A stretch of DNA of 64,000 bases from Dendrobium chrysotoxum (lineage: Eukaryota > Streptophyta > Magnoliopsida > Asparagales > Orchidaceae). The notes beneath the pieces are model-generated. The model made no database searches. It was not told where the DNA came from and saw only the letters and a list, made by a program, of their open reading frames with translations. The position numbers were made by a program, and so were the translations under genes. The stretch lies in the NCBI GenBank assembly GCA_019925795.1, contig CM034315.1, forward strand, positions 744,001-808,000, in the 5' to 3' direction. Positions 1-12,114 of this stretch are shown here, piece after piece; position 1 is the first letter of the stretch, and the number at the start of each line of letters is the position of its first letter.

Positions 1-2916
1 TGTCACATCATATTAGGACGGCCGTGGCAATATGACAATGCAGCTGTGTATGATTGCCGCCTGAATAATTATTGTTTCAAGTGGAAGGGCCGCCAATTGA
101 GACTCCTACCGAATGCTGTAAGCTCAAGTGACGCTCGAAGCAAAGACAAGGCAGTCCTCTCTATTATCCCTGGAGCCACTTTACTCTCGGACAAGGGCCA
201 CAATTGTGTTTATGCTCTAGTTGTAATAGAAACTCCTTCCTGTAACAGCACCAAGGAGTTGGAACCGCAAGTGGCGGAGTTACTCAGAGAATTCCAAGAT
301 CTCACGCCCACAGACCTTCCCGCAGAGCTTCCTCCCATGAGATCAATACAACATCAAATTGACTTGTCACCTGGAGCTAATCTGCCAAACTTGCCCCACT
401 ATCGGATGAGTCCGAAGGAGCATGAAATTCTTCAGGAAATGGTGGACGACTTAGTCCGCAAGAAATTAATCCATCCCAATCTCAGTTCGTGTGCCATCCC
501 GGCATTGCTAGTCCCTAAGAAAGATAACAAATGGCGAATGTGCATCGATAGCCGAGCTATCAATAAAATCACAACCAAATTCAGATTTCCTGTACCCCGC
601 ATCGAAGACCTCTTGGACAAGCTCACGGGATCGCAATTCTTCTCCAAACTAGACCTCCGCAGTGGCTATCACCAAATCCGCATACGACCCGGCGACGAAT
701 GGAAAACTGCATTCAAAACCCGCCAAGGCCTGTTCGAGTGGCGGGTGATGCCATTTGGACTATGCAATGCGCTGGCTACATTCATGCGCCTGATGAACGA
801 GGTACTCAAAGATTATCTCAATCGGTTTTGTGTGGTTTACTTCGATGATATTTTAATTTATAGTCGGACTTGGCCGGAGCATTTAACTCATCTCAGACAA
901 GTTTTACAAGTCTTGCGAGCACAGAAACTATACCTTAACTTGTCCAAATGTGAGATTGCTACTACCCAAGTTTACTTCTTGGGATTTATTGTGTCCGGAG
1001 CTGGAGTCACCACTGATCCAAATAAGGTTGCTGCTGTCCGTGAGTGGCCTATTCCCCGCTCGTTGACGGATGTAAGGAGTTTCCATGGGCTCGCTAATTT
1101 TTACAGGAGATTCGTCAAAGGGTTTAGCATCATCATGGCGTCGATCACTGACTGCCTCAAAAATAAGCAGTTTTCTTGGACTGATGAGTGTTAACGAAGT
1201 TGGGAAACCATGAAGCACGCCTTGAGTTCCGCTCCCGTCTTGCCATTGCCTAATTTTGAAATTCCCTTTCAAGTGGATACTGATGCGTCAACAGTTGGCA
1301 TAGGAGCTGTGTTGTCCCAAGATGGTCGACCCGTGGAGTATTTCAGCGAGAAATTAAGCACGGCCAGACAGAAATGGACTGTCTATGAGCAGGAACTCTA
1401 CGCCGTCATTCGTGCTCTCAAACATTGGGAGCACTATTTGCTTCACCAAGACTTCGTCCTGTGTAGCGACCACCGAGCATTACAATTTATAAACAATCAG
1501 AAATCCATAAGCCGTATGCATGCTCGTTGGGTCCTATTCCTTCAAAAGTTCACATTTGTTCTCAAGCACAAGTCTGGCAGTCAAAATCGGGTCGCCGACG
1601 CTTTAAGTCGGCGAACTGCACTTGTCACTCAATTGCAAACGGAGATTACGGGTCTTGAATGTCTCAAAGAGCTGTACTGTTCAGATTCAGATTTTGCTGC
1701 TATATGGAGTAAATGCAAATTGCTACAACCTGTGGAAGACTATTCACTGAGACATGGGTACCTCTTCAAAGAAAATACTTTGTGTATACCCGATTCTTCT
1801 TATCGGCAACAACTCATCAAAGAGGCCCATGCGGGTGGGCTCGCCGCACACCTGGGCAGAGAAAAGACTATTTCCCAGTTGAAATCTCGCTTTTTTTGGC
1901 CTAAACTCCATAGAGATGTCTCCCGGTTTGTTGAGAGGTGTGCTGTCTGCCAAGAGTTCAAGGGTACAAAACAGAATGCGGGATTATACACACCGTTGCC
2001 TGTTCCTGATTCCATCTGGGAAGACATTAGCATTGATTTTGTCCTGGGCTTGCCTCGGACTCAAAAGGGTGCCGATTCAATTATGGTCGTGGTTGACCGT
2101 TTTTCAAAGATGGCGCACTTTATCGCCTGTAAAAAAACATTTGATGCTGTTAATATTGCACGTTTGTTTTTCAGTGAAATTGTTCGTTTGCATGGTCTTC
2201 CGAGGAGTATAACATCCGACCGTGACGTCAAATTTGTCAGCCATTTCTGGAGAGAACTTTGGAAGCGGCTCCACACGGCAATCAACTTGAGCTCCGCGTT
2301 CCATCCCCAGTCTGACGGCCAGACCGAAGTGGTTAATCGCACCCTTGGAAACATGCTGCGCTGTTTGGTTCAAGGAAAGCCGAAGCAATGGGAACAAGCT
2401 CTCAGTCAGGCAGAGTTCGCCTATAACTCCATGTCTAATCGGTCTACAGGGAAGTCACCTTTTTCAATTGTTTATACTAAGGCCCCTAATCATTTATTCG
2501 ATATAGCTATCCTGCCAAAATGTGCTAATACATTAGCTGCTGCACTTACTGATAGCTGTCAAGCAATACTAGATGAAGTTCGCACCAAGCTCATCACTTC
2601 TAACTCCAAGTATAAACAAGCTGCTGATCTCCATAGGAGATACGTCTCCTTCACACCTGGAGACCTCGTAATGATCCGACTCCGTAAGGACCGATTCCCG
2701 CCCGGGGCACATTCTAAGTTGAGTCCTCGCAAGTTTGGTCCCGTTCCAATCCTTAAACGAATCAACGACAATGCATATGTCGTCGATCTTCCAGACCATT
2801 TGCAGACTTCTAAGACATTTAACGTTGCCGACATTTTTCCGTATCATCCACCTGATGACACTTCCAATGTGAATATTCAGGTGGAACCTGAAATTTCTGC
2901 AGCGGAGGGTATCTGA
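1..2916 (+). pseudogene. Ty3/gypsy retrotransposon pol (protease end, RT, RNase H, integrase), one in-frame stop
   Basis: The window opens inside a Ty3-type polyprotein, read in frame 1 from base 1. The tail of the aspartic protease is visible (LGRPWQYD, 16-39). It is followed by reverse transcriptase with the catalytic YFDD at 838-849, RNase H (DTDAS, SDHRALQ, and the closing VADALSR), and integrase. The integrase keeps its His/Cys zinc-finger residues (CAVC), a core with both Asp residues and the Glu in place (IDFVLGLP, SDRDVKF, TEVVNRTLGN), and a GPY/F-like module (KFGPVPIL). No chromodomain follows. One TAA at 1192-1194, at the RT/RNase H junction, interrupts an otherwise open frame of 972 codons. 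Both sides stay in the same frame, so it is a point nonsense mutation. RT also departs from consensus where a Pro-Ala-Thr-Phe stretch reads LATF. The gag part lies off the left edge. Confident as Ty3 pol; lineage not resolved. Confidence 0.95.
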
Positions 2917-3696
2917 TGTGGTGCAGCTTAAGCTTAACGGAGGTGCAGGTGTTACAGCCACATTCTGTTATCTTCCAGGCTACTTTCCACGTTCTTAGTC
3001 CTTTTCAGTATATGCAAAAGTAGTATTACCTAGCCACTACTTTTATTTTAGCTAAGGCGCATATTCCTTTTTATTTTTAGTTTTCTAAGCTTTATACAAA
3101 TAGGCTGTAAGAAGGGAGGGGGAGATATACAGAAAAATATACGTTTCAGCTCCTGTTCCATTGCCTGTGTATCCGTTTTCTTTGTGCAGGTCTTCAGCAG
3201 CTCCGCTCAAGCACGTCCTGCTGGCAAGGTTCCACACCAAATTGCCATCTCATTGCAAGAACTGGTATCAGCAAATGTTCATAATATTTAGTAATCTATG
3301 TAATATAGTAGGTAAACAGCACCATTTGAAGCTGTAATATCGCACAAATAAAATCTTCAGGGCATTACAGCTAAGGAAAAGGAAAGCTGCGGTAGGAACT
3401 TTGCTTTTTTCAAAAAAATAAAAATAAAAAGCTGGAAACTACTTCTTACTTAAAGATAAATATAATACAAAGACAGGCATGATAAAAAAGATAAATCTGG
3501 CAGTGTTAATGCCCAAATAAGAAGTCTGAAGTTTGCAGCTTAAGGCCACAGAATTGAGCATTGCAAGTCCGTAGTCCATACAATGCGGATGAATCCAAAG
3601 AGAATGTGCAAATGGAAACTGAAGATTTTCAAATATTTCCCATATAAATCAAAATTAATTTTTCATGAACGTCTAAGATGCCTACTTAATTGTTAT
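2917..3696 (+). repeat. Non-coding tail of the Ty3 element, putative 3' LTR start
   Basis: No gene is seen here. A purine-rich stretch (GGAGGTGCAGG, 2939-2949) directly precedes TGTTACAG at 2950, which fits a polypurine tract followed by a TG-starting 3' LTR. The right end of the LTR could not be fixed because no second LTR copy is in the window. A TGGTATCAG string near 3262 resembles a primer-binding site but is incomplete. A second G-rich tract lies at about 3112-3125. Confidence 0.35.
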
Positions 3697-4099
3697 TCAC
3701 ATGCAATGCTTCTCACCAAAACCTTCAGCTGTCAGCAAGCCTGTAATGAGGCGCTTAACCCTCCCAGCACCTAGAACAGGTCTAAGCTCTTCTATATTTG
3801 GAATGGAATAACGAGAATCATTAGGATCATTAGTATTCTTCACCTGGTCATACCACCCAGGCACCCACCATGCACAAAGCCATCAGTAGCATTTCAGCGC
3901 AATGGCTCCATGTCAATCTGGTCAAGCACCGGGTCATCCCTGGGAAATTTCCCAGCAAATGGAGCGTTACTAGCAACAATGCCAGGCAAGTCATCGGCTG
4001 CAAGAAAGTTGGGATGCTGCTTTGGAGGATTGTCCCAAGAAAAAAAATGCAGGTCATGGTTGACGGTGGTGTTACGAAACTCAGGTGCATTGCAGATTA
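3697..4099 (-). pseudogene. Last exon of a GT14 (GlcAT14-like) beta-glucuronosyltransferase, decayed
   Basis: The minus strand from 4099 begins after a good acceptor (TTTACAG) and reads VICNAPEFRNTTVNHDL, then SWDNPPKQHPNF and SNAPFAGKFPRDDPVLDQID. These are hallmark stretches of the Core-2/I-branching (GT14, Pfam Branch) family. Its plant members are Golgi type II membrane enzymes that add glucuronic acid to arabinogalactan chains. A TGA at 3896-3894 ends the frame, and a frameshift lies just downstream. The expected Gly-Gly-Trp region then reappears in another frame as WVPGWYDQVKNTNDPNDSRY, followed by a plausible C-terminus (VLGAGRVKRLITGLL) ending in TGA at 3699-3697. No upstream exons carrying the rest of the catalytic domain are found before 5 kb. 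I infer a truncated gene relic. Sequencing error could explain the frameshift but not also the missing exons. Confidence 0.8.
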
Positions 4100-4540
4100 C
4101 TGTAAATAGTCCTCAGGAGAGGAAAGGAAATTGGCGTAATACATGAGACGGTTCTCGGAAGGTTGTCCCATCTCCATATGCAGAACTCAATAAATTGACA
4201 AGAAAGCACCATCCAAGCAGAACCGGATGACAAGATGAAGCATAATGCTGTTATGAATTTTCTTATAACGTAGTTTTGAATTCTCAATTTGTTATAAAAG
4301 CACCTACAATATCATTGCCTACGAAACAAGCATCACCTAACAATGGAGAAATATGATGCATCATTAATGGAGAAATGTAGTAAGGTAACACTTGCTAACA
4401 ACATCTTCATATTACGAGAATATGATTCATCATTAATGAAAATATACACATACAGGCACTACAAAAGTACCACATTAGGAATAAAGCTAATTGAACTTTA
4501 TGCATGATTTTCTGCTTCTATTTTTGATAATATGAATACT

Positions 4541-4711
4541 TCGTGAATATATATATATTATAAATGCATAATTGTTACACAACCGTACAGCCGTGAATAT
4601 ATATTATAAATGCGTAATTGTTACACAACTGTACAGTCGTGAATATATATTACAAATGCATAATCGCTACACAACCATATAGTCGTGAATATATACTGCA
4701 ACTGTACAATC
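4541..4711 (+). repeat. About 47-bp tandem repeat, 3.5 copies
   Basis: Units begin with CGTGAATATATA and continue with a TAAATGCATAATTGTTACAC-like middle and an ACAACCGTACAG-like end. Starts are near 4543, 4591, 4638 and 4685; the last unit is partial. Copies differ by a few substitutions and by the length of the AT run. Confidence 0.75.
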
Positions 4712-4853
4712 GTACATCAATGTGGCATTGTGTATCCAAGTGTTGCTGCGTTGTATAGCCTGGTTTGATACAGACATAGAACAAAATGCCGCGGCACTCC
4801 AGATTCCAACATTGTGGTGCTGTTAGTCAAACTGGAGATAGAAAGAGGAGCAT

Positions 4854-7026
4854 CGCGACGCTCTAAATTATAATCGTTGTTAAAATTCTGGTAATTTTTT
4901 ATTACTTATCATTAATTTTAAGTTAATTGATAAGAGTCTTAGAATGTTGAATGGGGTACAGAGTGACCAAAGTTTGGGGTTGAAAAGGTGAAAATTCAAA
5001 GATTGAAAATTTTTCTGCTGACGCCGTGACACTAGAGTTGGTAGCCCCGCGGCATTGAGCTATCAGGTTTTGGATAAAAATGTAGATTTTGAGCATGCAT
5101 CGCGGTGTTGGGAAGCGCCGCCGCACCCCTGGGTCTCAGGTGAGCATATTCTGGGGGCATCTAAAAGATTCTTTCATAGCACTGCAGTGCTGGGAAGTGG
5201 GCGTCGTGGTCAAAATAGTGAAAATATAATATTAAAATATCTTAATGCACATTTTCCATTCGAACCCAACAACTTGTTGGACAAGAAAGGAGGAGGAAGA
5301 GAAAGAATAAAGAGGAAGAGAAGGAGGGAGATTTAGAGGCCAAAGTCTAGGATTTGTTCATCGGGCCAGTTTAAGAAATTGTAAAGCTTGGGATAAACTC
5401 TTAAACCCCTGTCTTATTTCAATTACAGTAAATTTATTAAAAGTTATGAACAAAAATGTGTTTTTCTTAGGTCTTACGATGTTTTCACCATGTGATTTTT
5501 GGTATGTTAGTGTACTCTTTATTATAAATATTTTGGTTATATATAATTGAGTTTTCAACAGTTAATTTTTTCCATACTAATTTCTGAGTATTTTATTGAA
5601 TTGAAGCTTTTCTGACAATAATAGTAGTTATATAAAAATCTTGAAATGTTTAGGTGAATATTCCTCTTAAAATTGAAATTGGAAAGGAAAAGTTCGGTGA
5701 GTATTCTTTCTATAAGAATTGTGGCTTTATTGGAAATTTATGCATTTTATGTATATTGCATTGAATATTTAACATTAAGTACTGTTGCATTTCATGGCAA
5801 TGGAGAAGTTATGTCCTGCTATGTGAAAAAGTGTAATTTTTGTGATATTTCAAGAGCCCTAAATATATTCTTCTGACCACATCTTCTCGATGAATATGTG
5901 GGAGAAATTCTGGCCACACTTGCTGAAATTAGGTGTGAGAGGTTAAGCAACACTGTAAGTACTCTTCTAGCCACATCTACCTTATGCATATGTGAGAGAG
6001 ATTTTGGCCCCACTTGCTTTAAGCATGTGAGGGAGGTAAAGGAAGGCATAAGTTGAAGTAGAGATATAAGAAGATATTGGAACATGTGCATGATATGTAG
6101 TGTAGTTCATATGTTAATATTTTACTAAATTAAGTTTAAGGAATGTTCTAAAATATGCTCAATAAACTCGGAGTTTTTGTAGGTGATTTAAGCATGTGAA
6201 GGAATATTCTGACCCCACTTGCTGAAAGTAGGTGTGGGAGGTTAAGCAACATTATAATTGCTCTTCTAGTCACATATGCCTTATATAAATGTGTGAGGAA
6301 TTTTAGCCCCACTTGTTAGAGGAAGGTGCAGGAGGTAAAGAGAGGCACAAGTGAAAGTGGAGATATAAGAAGACATAGAGACATGTGAATGATATACAAC
6401 ACATTTCATAATATTTTACTAAATTAAGTTCAAGGAATGTTCTGAAATATGTTCACTAAACTCCGAGTTTCTGTAAGAATTATATTTGAAAAGTTAAAGC
6501 AAAAAATGAAATGCAAGTGAATATCTGAAATTAAGTATTTTGTACGGCATTTGAAAACTTCTATGAAAGTGGTTGTCAGCTCTGAGACCAGGGAACATTC
6601 AGGCTCTGCTTATACTTTGACTAATTCGCAAGTCTTTATATATTTTTTTAATTAATTACTTTTAATAATTGTGTTAAGTATTTTTAGCTATGAGAGGTAA
6701 GGGAAAGAGTCTAGTGAGTGAGTTAAGCTTACTTTGTTCTTTAATGTTTCAGAAAAAGGTAAAGGTCTTGTCGAGTAGGTCAGGCATAGAGATAGGGTTT
6801 TAGACTCAGATTCCTAAGGTATGCTTTTGTAATCCAATATTTAATTATTTTATTTATAGACTTCTATGATATGAATTATTGTAATTATGTTATGATGAAA
6901 TAAAAGTTGATTTTGTTGTTTTTATATTTTGAAAATTTAGTAACTTTGGTTGTAATTATTGGGTGATGAGTTATTTAATTATAGGATAGTAAGTTCAATT
7001 CTTTCATTAGATTTTAGGGCATTACA
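4854..7026 (+). repeat. Solo-LTR-like block (Ty3, Del/Tekay style ends)
   Basis: The left edge (GACGCTCTAAATTATAATCG near 4857) and the right edge (TTTTAGGGCATTACA, ending 7026) resemble the TGTGACGCCC...GGGCGTTACA ends common on plant Del/Tekay LTRs. The left part resembles 53211-53410, so the block belongs to a dispersed family. It has no coding capacity. I found no clear target-site duplication, so the edges are approximate and the solo-LTR reading is inference. Confidence 0.45.
5870..6480 (+). repeat. About 300-bp tandem duplication
   Basis: The stretch starting near CTGACCACATCTTC (5873) recurs near CTGACCCCACTTGC (6209). Both copies share GAGGTTAAGCAACA, a GGAGGTAAAG-like motif, GATATAAGAAGA, ATATTTTACTAAATTAAGTT and GGAATGTTCT, in the same order. 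Each copy also carries shorter internal echoes (CCACTTGCT, CTTCTAG.CACAT). Confidence 0.75.
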
Positions 7027-7971
7027 CAAATGCAGCGCAACAATGCTGCAAGTTAGACTAGGAAGTTTTCTTTTTCATTTTTTCATGTTTAACTTTGAAA
7101 GATTGTGTCCTTTGTAGCTATTGAAGTACATCTCTTTGTCCATTCTATGTAAAATAGTACAAGAGTGAAGAAAGACAAGGAGAGAGTGTGAAAGAAAGTT
7201 TTCTGTAGAATTTCTCTCAATTTTCATACTTAATTTCTTAGTGTGGTTGCTCTGTAGTTTTTTCCAGGTTTCGAATTTTTCCAAATTAAATCATTATGTT
7301 GTTTTTTTTTTTTTTTCTACTACATTTTTTCTTTTTTATTTATATTCGATGGGTGGTTTACTTCCCCAATACAGTACTCCCCTGCCTAAACAAGAAGCCC
7401 ATTATAGTCATATTCGAAGATACATGTTTCTTCCAAGTTTAAGAAAGACGACAATTTTAGCAAACACAAATGTCAAATGCTATTAAACCGTAGTCATCCT
7501 CCTAAGCCAAGAAATTTACAGTATTTCAGTTGCAGATTATTACAGAACATGTATATGTTATCACAACCATGAAGCAGCTCCAATCTAGACGGCGATTATG
7601 CTCGAGGATCCATTTGGGGCAGCATTTTATTAACTTTCTTTTTCAAAAAACTGCGTCATATTTCTATCTGACCATAGTTTTTTTTAAATTTATTTAATAA
7701 TTTTTATGATGAAAAAAAAAACTTTTTTACAATCAGATCATCATCTTATTCTTGATTATGAGCTCTCCATCAAGTAGTTAAATTTTCTTTATTCATATTA
7801 ACATATCTGAGATGACAAACACATCTTATCTTGAGCCGATCACATGAAGCTGTAGAAATCTATGTATGATGTCTCCTTCACACCTGATCATCAAATTCTG
7901 CAGAAAGATGACAGAGATATCAGCAGAGAGCTATGGAAGCGAAAATATATAATACATATATAAATATTTAC
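7027..7971 (+). other. Intergenic, nothing recognised
   Basis: AT-rich sequence with poly-T runs (for example 7300-7316) between the LTR-like block and the 3' end of the EG45-like gene. The part next to 7971 probably includes that gene's 3' UTR and, if the last intron is used, its final short exon near 7900. Confidence 0.5.
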
Positions 7972-8544
7972 TTACATGGTGAACTCAATGTTTATGTTTG
8001 AGCTTGTTTTATGTGAAATTTCCATGAAAGCAGTTATTGAGAGGAGAATATTGGAAGGACAAGGATTACTGGAGCACTCATCCACAACCAGCACATCAAC
8101 TACACCATCCTTGCACGGCCTTCCATGTCCACTAAGACATCTGATTCTGTACATTCTACCACAAGCAGCACCATTATCCCACAGGCTTTCGGACACAGCA
8201 GCAAACATGTTGTTTGCTGGGAACTGGTATTTACTGTCTCCATAGCATTTGGTTGCTGCTCAAAGTGCAAATTAAAGAATTTTAAAAATTACTATTGAGC
8301 GTATTAAGAAATTTTTTTTTCCTAAGAAAAATAAAAAATACATGAGCTTTTCTTACAGCTAATAAAGCATTTCAGGGCATAAAATTTTCTGAGATGAAAA
8401 GTAAAATCATAAAGAATGCCATTGCTTACGAATATATGGAGGATCATAGGAAGATGCAGTGCCAACATCGCCGAGCGCCGGAACTGCGTCCTGCAACAAC
8501 CTCAGCCATAACAACAGCATTGAAGTTATAAGGAAGAATCTCAT
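7972..8544 (-). CDS. EG45/plant natriuretic peptide-like secreted protein, two exons
   Basis: Exon 1 is 8544-8430 and exon 2 is 8255-7972, joined by a GT-AG intron in phase 1, giving about 132 residues. Residues 1-24 form a hydrophobic signal peptide (MRFFLITSMLLLW...). The mature part has the features of the expansin-related six-stranded double-psi beta-barrel: GTASSYDPPY, then KCYG, AACGRMYRIRC, RPCKDG and VDECSSNPC, closing with NINIEFTM. Members are small apoplastic proteins that affect water and ion balance or act as PNP-type signals; the catalytic residues of true expansins are not expected. The frame ends at TAA 7974-7972. However, an alternative donor (CAT|GTAAGT, 7974) could join an acceptor near 7907 and replace the last residue by two others. 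Family assignment is firm, the very C-terminus is not. Confidence 0.85.
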
Positions 8545-10504
8545 GGTTTAAGGGAGGATCAAAGTACTTAATTAGGTTAGTTGGATGCTAATTACAAGGG
8601 CATAATGTTTGTCTGTAATAACAAGCTGTAATACACAAATATATATACTCTTTTACATTGTTGTTGATAACCACAAGAAAAAGATAAAGGTTCCTTTTTT
8701 CCTTTGGTTCCAACCCCGTTGTTTAGCAACTAATAACAGTTAATTGGTGAGTAAGTTTGTTATGATTGAATAACTTTAGAGGATAAACTTAACAATGACT
8801 CGTATTCACATGGCTAATTGTTTGCGTGGAAGCAACTAATTGCATTCACATGGCTTGTTTTGTGTTTGGTTTAGATCCAGTTAATTAAGGATTGATTGGT
8901 TAATTCCTGACCTTTAAAGTTACGATGAAGTGCTCTTTATTTAATTTACATGGCGTGATCCTCGTTGATACTAAGTTAGATGAAATCTTACTATGAGTCA
9001 TACTCCATCGCCATGAGATAATTAACCCACCTGAAAGGTTCAATATAAAATGAAAGATATAAGAGCACGCTCTTCTCGATCTCTACAGACTACAGCTGAA
9101 TAAGAAAGAATTACACGTTTAAGGATCGATGAATTACCTAATTCTTCTCCTAAAGATTGTAAGCTAAACCCTAAATTGTGAAGAGGATCAAATAACGTCA
9201 GTCGAACGAGACGATAACAATATAACATAAAGTCGGATATCTATGATGGGATAGCGGAAATCAAATTATTGGATATTAGTAAATATATAAATATATGATG
9301 GTGGTAACAATTACTTATAGTGATCATCAATGATGATTGTCAGTGGCGGAGTCAGGATTATAATTCTTAATGTCTCTCAACTCAACAACATTTCTCATAT
9401 ATAAAATGACATCTTGTTTATAGCTTTTTTAGAGAGGTATTTTGATAAATTTGGCTAGATGAAAAAATGCTCCTCCTCTTAATCATAGATCATTTATTCA
9501 ACATTTGAGTACTTTAGTGAAATCAAAATGTTAAGATATTAAACTTGTTGAATTCCTTCGTTGAGAAAAATAATTTGATTATTATAAGAATTAATGCAAA
9601 ACTTAATGGTCTTTTAATTCTTCAATTAATATCCTAAAACTTCCAAATATGCTTTAAGTACTTCAATTGAGCTCATTCAAGCTCGAATCAGATCACTTTT
9701 CATTTTTTGGGTTCGTCTTATTAGGATGTTTGTTTTGCCGGTAGATTTGTTAAAATTAAAGTTGTGAAGTTCTTGAGTTTAATTATATAAAAATTCAATT
9801 CAACTATTTCTTCAAAAGTCATGCTAATAAAGCGAAATTTATGGAGGTATATCAACTATAAAAATATTTTTTGTTAAAATTTATTATTTAACTCATTTTA
9901 TTTATACATCTTAATTGTTAAGTCATAACGAGAAATTATTCCGTGCGGAGATCGGACGAGAACCATTCGAATTTGCTGCCCTTAGCTGTGCTTTTGCTAA
10001 GCTTTTGCAAATATTCAACAAAAGAGCAGCAAATATGCAATTATTAAACTGCATTTTTTTTTAGATTTTTTTTTTGGCTAAAATAAAGTAATTTCTAACT
10101 TTGGGATTTATATACATACCACAAGATTTTTAATATTTTATATTTAGTTTTATAATACTCTAATATTTAAATCACATCAAAATTTATATATAAGAGAATA
10201 TATTTTATTTTAATTGAGTTAATTTTAATTGTATTTTTTATATAATTTAGAAATTAATGTTTTATTATCAAATATAAATATTTAAAATGTTGATATGCAT
10301 ATAAACTCTTCTAATTTACATGGAATGGTATTTTATAAATTGCCTAGGTAGATTATGATTAAAATAAAAATAAAATAAATTTTATTAAATTTTAATTATA
10401 TTAACTAAACTTGGTATATATCCGAGCATCAATTAATAAAAAATATTAAAATATTTAAATTAAGTGGGCATAAAAGTAAATTTCCTTTTAACTTGGTTTT
10501 TAAT
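8545..10504 (+). other. Promoter of the EG45-like gene and AT-rich intergenic DNA
   Basis: No gene found. It includes the upstream region of the EG45-like gene, a GTGGCGGAGTCAGGAT string at about 9344 that is common in hAT-like transposon debris, an antisense LTR-family fragment (9590-9790) and a MITE-end-like GAGAAATTATTCCGTG at about 9932. Confidence 0.5.
9590..9790 (-). repeat. Fragment of the 34593-42095 element's LTR family
   Basis: On the minus strand this matches, at low identity, the first 250 bases of the LTRs at 28291 and 40521: the segment with the AACTCCGATTTCAGCAAGC-like, CCCAA, CTCAATCCGAGC and ATGAGC motifs in the same order. Confidence 0.5.
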
Positions 10505-10666
10505 TTGATAATTTTTTGGTGGGCGTGTGGTTTCAGGTCGGCCATACGGGAGAGAGGGCGGAGGAAAGAGTTAGTGGGAGAGGTCAGCGAGGAGCGGCGC
10601 CGATGGGAGAGAGGAGTTCAAAGGCTTGGTTGCGGACGTCGGCGACCACTTTTTGAGGTGAGCTTG
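10505..10666 (+). other. Possible GC-rich promoter and 5' leader exon
   Basis: A sharp GC-rich island in AT-rich surroundings. It carries a short frame (ATG at 10602) that stops at TGA directly before a strong donor, GAG|GTGAGC (about 10658). It could be the non-coding first exon of the NDUFAF6-like gene at 19218, whose ATG is preceded by a pyrimidine-rich tract and TGCTAG acceptor at about 19200. That would imply an 8.5-kb leader intron filled with transposon relics. Inference only. Confidence 0.3.
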
Positions 10667-12114
10667 AGCTAAGACGAATGATTCCCTGGCTCCTACTTTC
10701 CGTCTTCATCATTATTATTATTTTTTTAAAATTTGATCTCCTGAGGCAACGGAAGGAGGCCGGTGGCCACGTGTTCTCATGTGATATTGATTGCCGGAGT
10801 GAGGTTATCTTTCCCTCCGAGCATCTCCTTCCTCCTTAAGCTCGTGGCTAGGAAATCCTAACCTAGTTTAATAGAAATCTACATTGTTAGCTTCATCAAA
10901 TCTGTCAATTTTCAACTATGCATACATTTATGTGATTATTGACTTGCTAACTTGAATTGAACCTTGAAGTCTGTTTAATTATTGTGTTTGCAAGTTTAAA
11001 GGAGAGAAACCTCAGGGGCTGTTTAGTTACAATTAGGATTTAATAAATATTGTAAATGCAGATTTAGTAAATCAGGGAGGCGTTAATTTCTGAAAACTGC
11101 TTGACATGATAAATTTTAAATATGGCTAAATCTTAGTTAATTGCTTGATAGAAATTTTTAAAATTCAAGATTTAAATGAAGGAGAAGAGTAGGCTTAGTG
11201 ATGAGAAGTCATGTAAATCTCTTAAACCATACTTTCCATAGGATCCGTGGTTTAGCCTAAACGTGAGGAAAATAAGATTTAAGAATGCAGTGGGAATTAT
11301 GTGGCTTGAAAAGTGGGATTTAAATCATACTTTCCATAGCAGTGGAAATTATGAGTCTTAAAAAACTATTTTGTAAGATTCAGCCTAAATCCTGGCTAAA
11401 TATTGGATAGATCTTGCAATCAACATCCTCTAAAATTGCTAATTAACTTTATTTTGAATCAGCATTTTCCTACCTGTCCAAAATTTGGGGAGTAAGGTGA
11501 GATTCTAATTTGAGTTATTAATTTTGTAGATCATATGGTGATTGTCAAACTTTGTGCCTAAAAGTTGATATTCCTCTGGAATATGGGACATCATGAATTG
11601 ATTGAATCTCAAATAAAAAGACAAGCATTTAAAGAATGCCCCCTAACTCAAGCCATCTCTCCTCCACCAGCATGTGAAACCCGTGGAATTTCATTCTTTG
11701 TATTAGCTTGAGCAACTACATTCTCCTTAATCGCTTGAGCTATTTAGTTTTGGTTGATTTTCTTGAGTTCCTATAATGGCTAGTGTGCTTGTGGACATTC
11801 ATTGTGCTGTTGAGCTACTTGCTAAATTGCTTGAATGTCTTGAGTAATATGAATGAAAGGATTAACTGGTAAGACCTGTGTGACATTCCGTGATATAATC
11901 TTGGTGAGTGCAATTTCGACTCCAACAATCTCATGGTCTAAGGAGTAACGCCTTGATGATTGATAGAATGGGGATTTATAGGGATACGAATAGTATCTCC
12001 AGTAGCTCTTTATTTATTGTTAGTGGTATAGATCTCTAGGGTGTTATTCAACACATGGAAATAAAAAGTAAGACAAAATAAAGTAAATAGAGCAATAATA
12101 CAAAAACCTCATAT
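10667..12114 (+). other. Intergenic or intronic, no gene
   Basis: No recognisable coding region. A short element-like stretch at 11020-11400 contains two related CATACTTTCCATAG strings (about 11230 and 11327). The part after 11640 may be further debris of the antisense Ty3 element that starts at 12115, but I could not read motifs there. Confidence 0.4.

Noticed and set aside
3255..3275. TGGTATCAGCA as a primer-binding site of a second Ty3 copy
   Set aside because: It lacks the following GAGC bases and no gag-like sequence follows.
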